Assembly (NCBI GenBank): GCA_036023115.1
Contig: JAYKKT010000089.1
Span: forward strand, 11,194,001 to 11,258,000
Source of the DNA: Brasenia schreberi
Lineage: Eukaryota; Streptophyta; Magnoliopsida; Nymphaeales; Cabombaceae
DNA length: 64,000 nucleotides
Reading direction: 5' to 3'
Each line of letters opens with the position of its first letter. Positions within the stretch are counted from its first letter, which is position 1. The notes below the pieces were generated by a model that had not been told where the DNA came from, ran no database searches, and was given only the letters and a program-made list of their open reading frames with translations. The translations under genes were made by a program, and so were the position numbers. Shown here one piece after another: positions 35,548 through 47,400 of the stretch.

Positions 35548-37144
35548 ATGATATAAGAAATAGATGGAAAAATTATTTTTATAAGTTTTTTAATAAAAAT
35601 AAAGATGTTAGTATTAGCTTAAGAGAATTAGCCAAATTAAAAAAGTATATAAACCACAATTTCTACTGACGTATTCAAAAAATGAAGTCAAAGAGCCTCT
35701 TAAACATATGAAGGGTGATAAATCGGTAGGACCAAACAATATTCCTATAGAAGTTTGGAAAATACTAGGAGAAATAGGAATCATTTGCTCACAAGACTAT
35801 TTAATGAAATATGGAGAAATCAAAAGATACCTGAGGAATGGAGAACGAGTACACTTATACCCATATATAAGAACAAGGGAGACATTCAAAATTGTGCGAA
35901 TTATCGAGGTATTAAATTAATGAGCCATACTATGAAATTGTGGGAAAGAATTATCGAACGTAGGTTAAGATAAGTATCAAGTACAACGTAGAACCAATTT
36001 GGATTCATGCCAAACAGATCTACTATTGAAGCGATTCACCTTTTGAGACATCTTATGGAACATTATAGAGCAAAAAAGAAAGACCTTCACATGATATTTA
36101 TTGATCTAGAAAAAGCTTATGATAGGATACCAAGGAAGGTTCTTTGGAGAACAATGGAAAAAAGAGGTATCCCATTGACATACATTAACCTTATAAGAGA
36201 CATTTATGATGTTGCAAAAACATGTGTGAGGACTCGTGAAGGAATGACATACTTTTTTGAAGTTAATATTGGGTTACATTAAGGATCAACTTTAAGTCCA
36301 TACTTATTTATAATGGTGATAGATGAGTTAACAAAACATATTCAAGATGAAGTACCTTGGTGTATGTTATTTGCATATGACATTGTGTTAGTGGAGGAGT
36401 ATAAGGAAAAAGTTAATAGAAAATTGAAACTATAGAGAGAAACATTAGAAAGCAAAGGCTTCCGACTTAGTAGAAGAAAGACAGAATATATGAAATGTAA
36501 GTTTGATCATTTGGTTACTTCAGAGGGCATAACAATTAAAATTGGCACACATTGCGTGCCCCAAGAGGAAAGTTTTAAATACCTAGGGTCAATTTTTCAA
36601 AGTGAGAAAGAATTGATGGAGATGTTACGCATAGAATTAATGTTGTTTGGTTAAAATGGAGAGGAGCATCAGGTATTCTTTGTAATAAGAAGATACCATT
36701 AAAGTTAAAAGGTAAATATTATAGAGCAGCAATTAGGCTTGTCATATTTTATAGTTATGGGTGTTGGGCAGTTAATCATCAACATATACAAAAGATGCTT
36801 GTAACAGAAATGAAGATGTTGAGATGGATGAGTGATCATACAAGGAAAAACCGTATACAAAATGAGGTTATTAGAAACAAATTAGGAGTGACACCAATAG
36901 AGGATAAAATTAGAGAATATCGTTTAAGATAGTTTGAACATATAGAAGGAAGATCAAAAGAAGAACCTTTAAGAAGGTATGAAAAACTAAATTTAGAAAG
37001 TATTAAAAGAGGTAGAGGACGGCCACAAAAGTATTGGAAAGAAACAATAAAGAATGATCTAGCATATTGTGAGTTAACTGCTAACATGGCACATGATAGG
37101 GCTCAGAAGTATGGTGCTTAACGCTTTCCCTGTAGTTAATGTAG

Positions 37145-37326
37145 GAGTACTGACATCGTAACCTCATGAACTATCAGGTGGTAGGTGCAAGTGTGGTCTT
37201 GCTTGTTGGCTTATATGCAAAGAAACAGTGGATTTGTAGTAAGAGTGGTATACTAGACGCATTAAGGCTTTTCTTGCTATAAGGGTTTGCCTGTTGGTTA
37301 TCCATGAGGTTATGATGTCAGTACTC
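37145..37326. repeat. Inverted repeat, 24-bp arms
   Basis: Arms 37145-37168 (GAGTACTGACATCGTAACCT then CATG) and 37303-37326 pair at 23 of 24 positions across a 134-bp spacer. No target duplication or element identity was found. Confidence 0.6.
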
Positions 37327-37385
37327 TACCTAGTTGTGCTCATTGTGCAAATATCATGAGTAGAAAGAAATTGAAAGGTAAACCG

Positions 37386-37680
37386 GATATGTAATAAGGA
37401 AAACACTTAGTTTGACACCAATAGAAGAAGGTAAATTGATGCTTAAGGTGGTTCAGGACGTTTGAAGAGGTTGCGTGATGTAACTTTCTTGTGGTGTGAG
37501 AAATAGATGCACTTGGTTTGACACCAATATAAGGTAAATTGATGCTTAAGGTGGTTCAGGACATTTGAAGAGGTTGCGTGATGTAACTTTCTTGTGGTGT
37601 GAGAAATAGATGATGAACACCTTAAGAGAGATGGAGGCGGCCTTACAAATGTATGAAGGGAATGATAAAACACGATAATT
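37386..37680 (+). mobile_element. LINE 3'-domain fragment with a 103-bp tandem duplication
   Basis: TPIEE, LRWF, and RRPYKCMKGMIKHDN resemble the RTE C-terminal block ([25 protein letters not shown]), but differ from the main family here. A segment of about 103 bp is repeated in tandem (about 37406-37508 and 37509-37611) with small differences. Assignment to a LINE is an inference from these short matches. Confidence 0.4.
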
Positions 37681-40600
37681 TCTTTTCTAAAAGTTCTCTT
37701 GGGACAGATAAGAGTAGTATTACTATTATCACAAAGTCCGAAGGGAGTGCGCCCAATAGATGAAGAAGAAAAACCACAAAAAGTTTACGGTCTCTACCAG
37801 CTCAAAAACATTTTACAGTAACATGACCCTTAAGCTAAAACCACTAAACCAATCCCCCAAAAGACCCTTTTGTTTCTATTCCTCCAAATCAGCTAGAAAA
37901 TCAGAAACTTTATCGAGCATGCTATAAGTTCCTTAAATTAGCTAATTCCTTCAAACTGCTTGATGCAGCCGTAGCGGGGATATAGCAGATTTAGTTGTAC
38001 TTTTTTATTTACAATTAAAAAATTATATATATATATAATGAATTCTCTAATTTATAAGAAATATCAAGAAACACAACCATTTCTTTAATAAATATAAATC
38101 AAACTAAATAAACAAATTCTACTTCTAACTTCTAAGGATACAAATAATAAATTTCATGTGACACATGCATAAATTTTTAACCTTAAATTAAAAAACAAAA
38201 ATATAAATGTAACAAAGTTATTCTAAGCATTAAGTAAATAAATTAAAAGAAATATAATTGGTTATTTCACTAATAGAAACATGGCCACATAACGTGCAAA
38301 ATAATTTCAGATTATTCGTCCTAGATTTTGTCAACCACCAATTCTATCCCGGATCCTTAGAAATTGGTGGTCTACAGTTGTACGATGGATTAGAAAACAG
38401 AATATCATTTGTACACTAGTGTCGGTGCCACAACTACCACTGCCACTGTCACTTGGATAACGGTTGCACTTGCTGATGATTTCATACTCACTATAAAAAA
38501 TCAGAATAAATACTTAGCTAGCAAGAAAAATGTCAAAACAACCTGACATTTTATAAAAATGGATGAATGGATTTTATCTACCTCACTTCACACTACTAAC
38601 AGAGTTCATTCAATATATAAGTTTGTTCAGCAAAATTCCCTAAACAAGGTATATCAAATTTTACCTTGTATGCATGAGTAACCGTTCTGTCAGAGAGAAA
38701 GCAGGAGAAGGGGCAGAGAGAGAGAGAGAGAGACAAAGAAAAAGGGAGGAGGTAGAGGAGGGACAAAGACATAGAGAGAGAAGTAAAGAGAAGGGGAGTT
38801 ACCTTGAGCAGTGATGGGCGATGGTGACAACAGGTGGGTAGTGGTAGCAGCGGTAGTACCAGGGAGACGAGAATCGAATGCACAAGAGGAGGGAGGAGAA
38901 TCGTCGTTTATTAGGTTTTTAGGAATTGGGTTGGGTCGTCGGGTCAATCCATATTCATTCGATGGGCCTGATCAAATGAATGTATGTTATTAGGCCTACC
39001 GCCGCTATTAGCGGACTTGAAGGACGGCCGCTATAGCGCGCTATTGATAACATAGCAACTCACTTTTCTACTTTGCACCTTTTGGAACTTGATCACCCGA
39101 AATATTGTCCCCAAGTTGGCTGGTCCACTCACTGAACAACAACGGATCCATCGACTCTAGCTCTTTTTTATGTAGAGGTCATCTGTCCACGAAATTTAGG
39201 CCCCGCTGTTGAAGATTGTCGAAACATAGGATCCTCTCCCAAGCTGCTTCCCAAGGAAAAAGTAAATCTCGAGGAAAAAAATGTGATTTCCACGAAAGCT
39301 TCCAGAACATCTTATATTAAGCGTGTTCATATGCCCCATTATTTTGGACTTGCATTGAACCCAGGTAAACATCAAATTCAAACAATGGCTTTGTCATTTT
39401 GGCGGTTTATCATGTAGTTTTTTTACCTATGTTATTTTAACGGAAATATTTTTCTCCAGTTGCAATTATGCAACAACTTGATGCTGTTTCTTTGTTTCCT
39501 TTGCAGAGTTCATGTGGAAGTACATGATTAGCTTAATCTATAGCTTCCTGAGGAGCTTATGCTTCATCTGGTTTATCTTGCCATTAATTTCATTTGCAGA
39601 ATTCGTGCCTAATAGTGCCCAAAGGCCAATATTTATATTTTGTTGAAGAAACATTCACTTCCAGAAGTACTTAGTGCTGGTGAATTCAGAATCTTACAGC
39701 CTCATCAAGCACATTCGTCAGCAGAATTGAATGCCTTCAGTTATTCTGATCTGATTTCGTCATTGTCACGCGAGTTCCACACTCGCCCAGTATAATCCAT
39801 TGTGGTCTGTCTGTGATGCTAATATTTGTGAGTTGTACTACGACATGCATTTGTCACGACCCACCTACCATGTATCCCACTACTACTAGATTTCTCTGTT
39901 TTAGCGATGGTTGGATTTTCAGTCTCCAAATCTAGTTTCTGTGGATATACATTCTTTGTGGGCATCTAAGGTCTGATATCATCACTCAAATTTGGTTCAG
40001 TGGTTCTGGGTGTATATGCTTTGTACATCGAACTTGGTTCTGTGGTTACATTCTTTCAATCTTGGTTCCGTCACTTTACCATTTTTTGTGATAATCTAAA
40101 CAAAGGAGCGTCTTCCTTGTTCCTTTGGCCATCATGGTGGTCGGCAATGTGAGTCAGTTTGCCCGGCTTTTCTTGCATCAGCTAATCATCAATAGAGAAT
40201 TTAAAAAGTATTCCCACCAAAAAAGAGAAAACTTTAAAAAAATATAATGTTCATCACGGTATGATCTGAGGCGTGCTTCTTGAAGGAATGAAGCAATTCG
40301 GAGAAAATTTGTTGGAGGAACCCTGAATACGTAGGTCAGTCTTAACTATTTTAAGAGAGGGCCCCTTTCCATTTGGTTGGCTACGCTTAGTGAGAAACAA
40401 TAGGCTTTGGCTTCGCTTCTGTCAAAAATGCCAATGAACTTTGAATGGTTAAGATATCTTTAATTTATATTATTTTCTACATTCTTCTGGTAAAGGTAAA
40501 AGGTACGAAATTTCCAGTTTCCACGCAATTAGTTTGCGATAATTACGCCGTTCAGTTGTAAGAACGTGCAGCGGAATAACGGATGCACAGCCGAAATTTC

Positions 40601-41463
40601 AATTATTAAAGCACTTGGCAAGGTAATTCAGGCATGATCGCATGAGTCTGAATCGCAGAGAAAGAGAGAGAGATCCATAACTCTTAGATACCAAAATCCA
40701 AATATGGTTTCTTTTACACACTGAGAGTATCTTGAAGTAGAAAGCGTTAGAATACAAATCGGGAGGCCCCTCTTATACCAATTTTCTCCTTCAAAGAAAG
40801 TACTCAAGCCTTGAGTCCGTCCGCAGCCCCTGAAACCTCAGCCTCATCTTCTGCACTCACACAAGGAACCACGTTAGTTGAAAACCAACATTCTTAAGAT
40901 ATTTACAATTGACGAGATCCTATAAAGTTAGGTGCATATACATGCAAATATAATCGGTTGTACTCTAGCATGACCAACTTCCTCTAAACAACATCTACTC
41001 TGACGTCTGTGAGAGCCCCTGCAGAAGGGGCATACAAGAAACTCGATCTACAAAAGTTTCGCTCAGAAAGAAATCTTTTCGGGCCGTTGAAGCAAACAGC
41101 AGGGCACTTCGATGAGAGGAAGGCAAATTAGTAGCTAATTTAGGTCTCTCTAACTGACTCTGTTTGTTAGTGACCATCATCTAATCATCTGTTGCCACTC
41201 CAGACATGGTTAGTTACTCGCACGTTTCTATCATTCTTTGTTTTCTTTCCATCTCTGCCAAAGACGCCAAGTCACTAATCAGTTGTTGAATGAAAGCATC
41301 TGGCTCTACAGGAGAAGGAGAAGAAAAACCCAAGGGGCTCGGCACGATGGAAGCAGGCATCAGCAGCTAGATAGGAAGTTAGTGGCTTCAACTTGTACAG
41401 GTGCTCGGGGTCAGGGAAGGGTCTTATACTTGGAGTTCCTGTTTCCAGAGAGGAAACCAAGCC
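37681..41463. other. Intergenic, no gene recognised
   Basis: Holds a (GA)n tract (38716-38733), a GC-rich palindromic patch GCCGCTATTAGCGG near 39000, and TA-rich stretches near 38030. Short open frames give only low-complexity or unrecognised translations. The last few hundred bases before 41464 probably contain the 3'UTR of the p23 gene; no clear polyadenylation site was pinned. Confidence 0.5.
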
Positions 41464-44400
41464 TCACTTCTCAGGCAGAGCTTCGCCTACTGACATAAAA
41501 AAGAAGACGACGAAGAAGTGCAGTTCCAAGAATCTGGACTATCCTATGGATGATGCCACAAACTCCAGCATCAAGTAAATAGAGAATGGAGAAATTGAAT
41601 ACCTTCGTCATCATCCTTGGGAAGGTCCATGTCAAAATCATCACCACCATCACCCAGTTCCTGTAGGAAAAGAATGGCTTAAGAACATACGCATTGATCA
41701 AGAAACTGAAGAACATTGTCCAGATAAAGAAAAAAACAATTTTCCACATTGGAATCACTCCAATTAATGGTTTCATGGCCTCATCATCCTAAGAAGTATT
41801 TGCTGAGAAATACAGGAGTTTTATATTGCGATGACAATAATCAGGTAATACTGTAGAGGTTCCTAGAAAGGCCAGAGTTTCTGGGTTGCTTCTTCTCTAT
41901 AGGTTTGTGTCGAGCAAGACAAACACCACCTCCTTAGACAAAACTCTATCGTTTGTGTCCTAGAAGCAGCAGTATACACTTCTCGTTAGATTCTCGTCCA
42001 CATTTCCACACAACCATCCAGGGAGGAAGCACGGCTACTTGGTTGACATAAATGAGTGCTAAAATCGGTGGAGAGGTAATTCATCCTTTTTATAATGAAC
42101 ATCGTAGGATGCGATGTTCTCTTTACACTTTATTCATCATAAGCATGACCATTTTTTTGGTATCTGTTTTTGGTTACAACCCCTGCCTTTTATAAACCAT
42201 CGCTTCTATTGAAAGAGAATCTACTACGTTCTGCTTATCATCAAGTCAAACTAGGTCTGGGTAAATGCCAGTTCTTTCAATTTAAACTGAAGCTGAAACA
42301 GACAACCACCATATGAGGAAACAACTGACACCATCAGACAGATCCAAGGATCTCGCTTATTAATTACCTCCAGTGTCTACAACTTTTGGGGAAGGAAGTA
42401 CCTGAAGCTGTAATCAAGATCATCCACTCTCAACCAAAAGTAGCACGTAATATGAAAGCAATGTTTTCAACTACAACAGCTATGGCCAATGAGGCAATAG
42501 CCAATATTGACATGCATGTATGCATGTGGATGATTTTGCTAAACATAACAACCGAAATAGCAAGTTGTTGCAAGCCTCATTATCTAGATTATCTAGAACA
42601 TGAATGACTTACTGAGAAATCCATGCCGCCGAAGTCCATGTCAGCTCCTCCTTTAGAGAAAATAGTATGCAAGTAATCATCAGCAAACCACATTAATCAC
42701 GAGTTAAGATGAACAATGAATATATCGTACCTTTCTCATCATCTTCATCGATCCACTTGTCCCAATCCACATGGAGGAACACTGGTGGTCTGCCACCCTG
42801 CTTCACTAGCCTGCTCCACCATTTTTTATCTGCCTTTTGTATCACATAGAAAATATTCCTTGCTCCAATGCTCGCCTTGCTTTCCTAAAATAATTTATTA
42901 GTGCATCAGTTCATCAAACTCAACCTTCCTTCAAGCATAAAATATACAGTAGCATATCATGATATGGGGACAAACACAATAAAGCAGAAAGCTACAGAAG
43001 AAGCTTTGGGATCAGTGCATGTTTCACTACCTCAACATTCACTTTGTCAAACAACTCAAGATCTATCTCGTAGGTGGCATTCTCCCTGATAGCAGAAAAC
43101 AAGAACCTTCCCTCAGGTTCAAGTTTGAGTTTTACATCCTTTGCATCAGGCAACTCAACAGTAATAAAAATTTTATCAGACCGTTGTGCCCACTTCACTG
43201 AAGGATGCCGACTGCACATAAAAAGGTATATTGGCGTGCAAACTAGTTTGGGAACAATATATTCCTGTTAAATTATCTCCACAAGATATTCCAAAATATG
43301 ACAGAATTTCCGTCGAAAGAATAAATCCATATTGAAGTTAAATGGTAAAACAAAACATAAAGAATTTCGTATCCTCAATGTATTTTCTCTTTCATCATGG
43401 GAAGTAAATCCATGGTGGCACGCAATAGCAAACACAGACATTGTACCTCCCCGAAATGCTTAAACATACTACACGGCTTCTGCATTTACAGAGCCTGAGT
43501 CCAAATAATGTGATCAACCTTGAGACAGCCTGCAAATTTTTATTGTGCAATTTTCTTACTATGGTATATGATCTTTCTTATTCAATATAATTTTCAAAAA
43601 ACGAGATGAACATTTAATTACTTATAAGAGTGGCCTGTCACAAACATAAATTGATTATTTTGCCTGGAGAAGAAAAGATAGATTGTGTTGTGAAGATTGT
43701 AATGTAATTCCAAGAGAAAAATTAACTACTTAATTCCAACTTTTAGTTATGGATTTACACGTAAAGAAGTGGACAAAGAGGCAAAGAGTATATAGAGCTA
43801 TTCACACTAAATGGTGAAATCTAAAAAAATAAATGGTTGGAATCTAAAAAAATGAGGAAGAAGATATATTTAAATAGAAAGTTCTTAAAATAGATGCTTG
43901 AAATTATATAGGTACACCTTCTTATACGTTAGCCGACCCCGTCTAGTATGGGAAAAGGCTTAGTTGTAGTTGTTGTACCTTCTTATACGTGGAACAATAT
44001 GATTACACATATTAAGAAAGTGACAACAGATGTGTTAAATGAATCTAAGAAGGCGTACTGGCACAAAAATGGAGCTCGATGGTGGAGTGAAGAGGTACAA
44101 GATAAGATTAAGATGAAGAAGACATGTTACAAATTGTATAAAACGAACAAGACTAATGAAACTTTAGAGGCTTATAAAAAAGAAAAGAAAGAAGAACTGT
44201 CAGTGAAGCAAAAGCAAAAATTTAAAAGAAATTATATAAAAAACTCAACTCAAAAGAAGGTAAAAGAGATATTTTTAAGATAACTAACACTAGAAATAAG
44301 AAAACTAAGGATCTTACTTTTGTTAGATATATTAAAGATAAGAAGAGAAGATTCTAGTGGCAAGATATAAAAATATATGAACAAAATTATTTTTATAAGT

Positions 44401-47400
44401 TTTTTAATGAAAATATAGGTACTAATATTAGCTTAAGAGAGCTAACCAAATAAGAAGAGTTATAAACCATAATTTCTAATGACGTATTCAAAAACATGAA
44501 GTCAAAGAAGTTCTTAAACTTACAAAGATTGGTAACTCTGTAGGACTAAACAATATTGTTATAGAAGTATGAAAAATCCTAAAGATGAGTATCGCTTGCT
44601 TTACTAGATTACTTAATAACAACAACAACAAAAACTAAGTCTTTTCCCATACTAGATGCCAGACGGGGTCGGCTACATGGATTCTTTGTTTCCACAGGTC
44701 CCTATCGTGTGCCATATTAGCAGTTAACTCACAATAAGCTAGATCATTCTTTATTGTTTCTTTCCAACACTTTTGTGGTCGTCCTCTACCTCTTTTAATA
44801 CTTTCCAAATTTAGTTTTTCATACCGTCTTAAAGGTTCTTCTTTTGATCTTCTTTCTATATGTCCAAACCATCTTAAACGATATTCTCTCATTTTATCCT
44901 CTATTGGTGCCACTCCTAATTTGTTTCTAATAACCTCATTATGTATACGGTCTTTTCTTTTATGACCACTCATCCATCTCAACATCTTCATTTCTATCAC
45001 AGACATCTTTTGTACATGTTGATGATTAACTACCCAACATTCATAACCATAAAACATGGCAGGCCTAATTGATGCTCTATAATATTTACCTTTTAACCTT
45101 AATGGTATCTTCTTATCACAAAGAATACCTGATGCTCCTCTCCATTTTAACCCACCAGCATTAATTCTATGCGTAACATTTCCATCAATTCTTCCATTAC
45201 TTTGAAAAATTGACCCTAGGTATTTAAAACTTTCCTTTTGGGGATGCAATGTGTGCCAATTTTAATTTCTATGTCCTCTGAAGTAACCAAATGATCAAAC
45301 TTACATTCCATATATTCTGTCTTTGTTCTACTATGTCGGAAGCCTTTGCTTTCTAATGTTTCTCTCCATAGTTCCAATTTTCTATTAACTTTTTCCTTAG
45401 ACTCCTCCCCTAATACAATGTCATCTGCAAATAACATACACCAAGGTACTTCATCTTGAATATGTTTTGTTAACTCATCAATCACCATTATAAATAAGTA
45501 TGGACTTAAAGTTGATCATTGATGTAACCCAATATTAACTTCAAAGAAGTCTTGTCATTCATTCATGAGTCTTCACACATGTTTTTGCACCATCGTACAT
45601 GTCTCTTATAAGGTTAATGTATGTAAATGGGATACCTCTTTTTTCCAAAGTTCTCCAAAGAACCTCCCTCGATCCCCTATCATAAGCTTTTTCTAGATCA
45701 ATAAATATTATGTGAAGGTCTTTCTTTTTTGCTCTAAAATGTTTCATAAGACGTCTCAAAAGGTGAATCGCTTCAACAGTAGATCTGCCTTGCATGAATC
45801 CAAATTGGTTCTCTGTTGTACTTGATACTTGTTTTAACCTACGTTCGATAATTCTTTCTCACTATTTCATAGTATGGCTCATTAACTTGATACCTCGATA
45901 ATTCACACAAATCTGAATGTCTCCCTTGTTCTTATATATGGGTATAAGTGTACTCGCTCTCCATTCCTCGAGCATTTTTTGGTTTCTCCATATTTCATTA
46001 AATAGTCTTGTGAGCCAAGGGATTCTTATTTCTCCTAGTATTTTTCAAACTTCTATAGGAATATTGTCTGGTCCTACCGATTTACCACCCTTCATATGTT
46101 TAAGAGCCTCTTTGACTTCATTCTTTTGAATACGTCGGTAGAAATTGTGGTTTATATACTTTTCTGATTTGGCTAACTCTCCTAAGCCGATACTAACATC
46201 TTTATTTTCATTAAAAAGCTTATAAAAATAGTTTTTCTATTTCTTATATCATCATTTACCAATAGAATTTTTTCATCCTCGTCCTTGATGCATCTAACAT
46301 AATTAAGATCTTTAGTTTTCTTATCTCTAGCCCTAGCTATCCTAAAAATATCTCTTTCACCCTCTTTTGAGTTGAGTTTTTTATATAAATCCTCCCAAAT
46401 TTTAGCTTTTAATTCACTCATGGCATTTTTCGCTTCCTTCTTTGCTTTCTTATAAGCCTCTAAAGTTTCACTAGTTTTCTTATAAGCCTCTAAAGTTTCA
46501 TTAGTTTTGCACTACTTACATTCCCTTGGTGTATGTTATTTGCAGATGACATTGTATTAGGGGAGGAGTCTAAGGAAAAAGTTAATAGAAAATTGGAACT
46601 ATGGAGAGAAACATTAGAAAGCAAAGGCCTCCGACTTAGTAGAACAAAGACAGAATATATGGAATGTAAGTTTGATCATTTGGTTACTTCAGAGGACATA
46701 GAAATTAAAATTGGCACACATTGCATCCCCAAAAGGAAAGTTTTAAATACCTAGGGTCAATTTTTCAGAGTGATGGAAGAATTGATGGAGATAGAATTAA
46801 TGCTGGTTGGTTAAAATGGAGAGGAGCATAAGGTATTCTTTGTGATAAGAAGATACCATTAAAACTAAAAGGTAAATATTATAGAGCAACAATTAGGCCT
46901 GCCATGTTTTATGGTTCTGAGTGTTGGGCAGTTAATCATCAACGTGTACAAAAGATGTCTGTGACAGAAATGAAGATGTTGAGATGGATGAGTGGTCATA
47001 CAAGAAAAGACCGTATACATAATGAGGTTATTAGAAACAAATTAGGAGTGGCACCAATAGAGGATAAAATGAGAGAACATCGTTTAAGATGGTTTGGACA
47101 TATAGAAACAAGATCAAAAGAAGAACCTATAAGAAGGTTAGAAAAACTAAATTTGGAAAGTATTAAGAGAGGTAGAGGACGACCACAAAAGTGTTGGAAA
47201 GAAACAATAAAGAATGATCTAGCTTATTGGGAGTTAACTGCTAACATGGCACACGATAGGGATCTGTGAAAACAAAGAATCCATGTAGCCGACCCCGTCT
47301 AGTATGGGAAAAGGCTTAGTTGTTGTTGTTGTACTTCACTCCACCACCATGCTTCTTTTTGTGCCGGTACCCCTCCCTTAGATACACCTAACACATCTTT

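Larger units (their letters stand above)
31940..37100 (+). mobile_element. RTE LINE copy D, split by a solo LTR
   Basis: Starts at the leader (AAAATTATGAGCATTAC) and lacks the first ~140 bp of copy C's leader. Endonuclease at 32250-32774 ([30 protein letters not shown]), RT at 35700-36700 ([35 protein letters not shown]), C-terminal domain at 36700-37095. The RT box is FAYD (36370-36381), with a 1-nt deletion near 36606, both shared with copy C. It breaks off at 37100 (ACATGATAGGGCTC) before the family 3' tail. A solo LTR lies at 33421-35547. Confidence 0.9.

Noticed and set aside
38990..39060. GC-rich palindromic patch (CCGCTATTAGCGG, GCGCGCTATTG) as a transposon end
   Set aside because: No partner end was found to the left and no target duplication is visible.
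39480..39800. Possible kinase-like or other exon signal
   Set aside because: Short protein-like readings occur but no recognisable domain, splice pattern or continuous frame supports a gene.
41238..41776. Open frames on both strands around the last p23 exons
   Set aside because: They overlap exon 5/6 and intron sequence in wrong frames; the spliced p23 model explains the coding signal.
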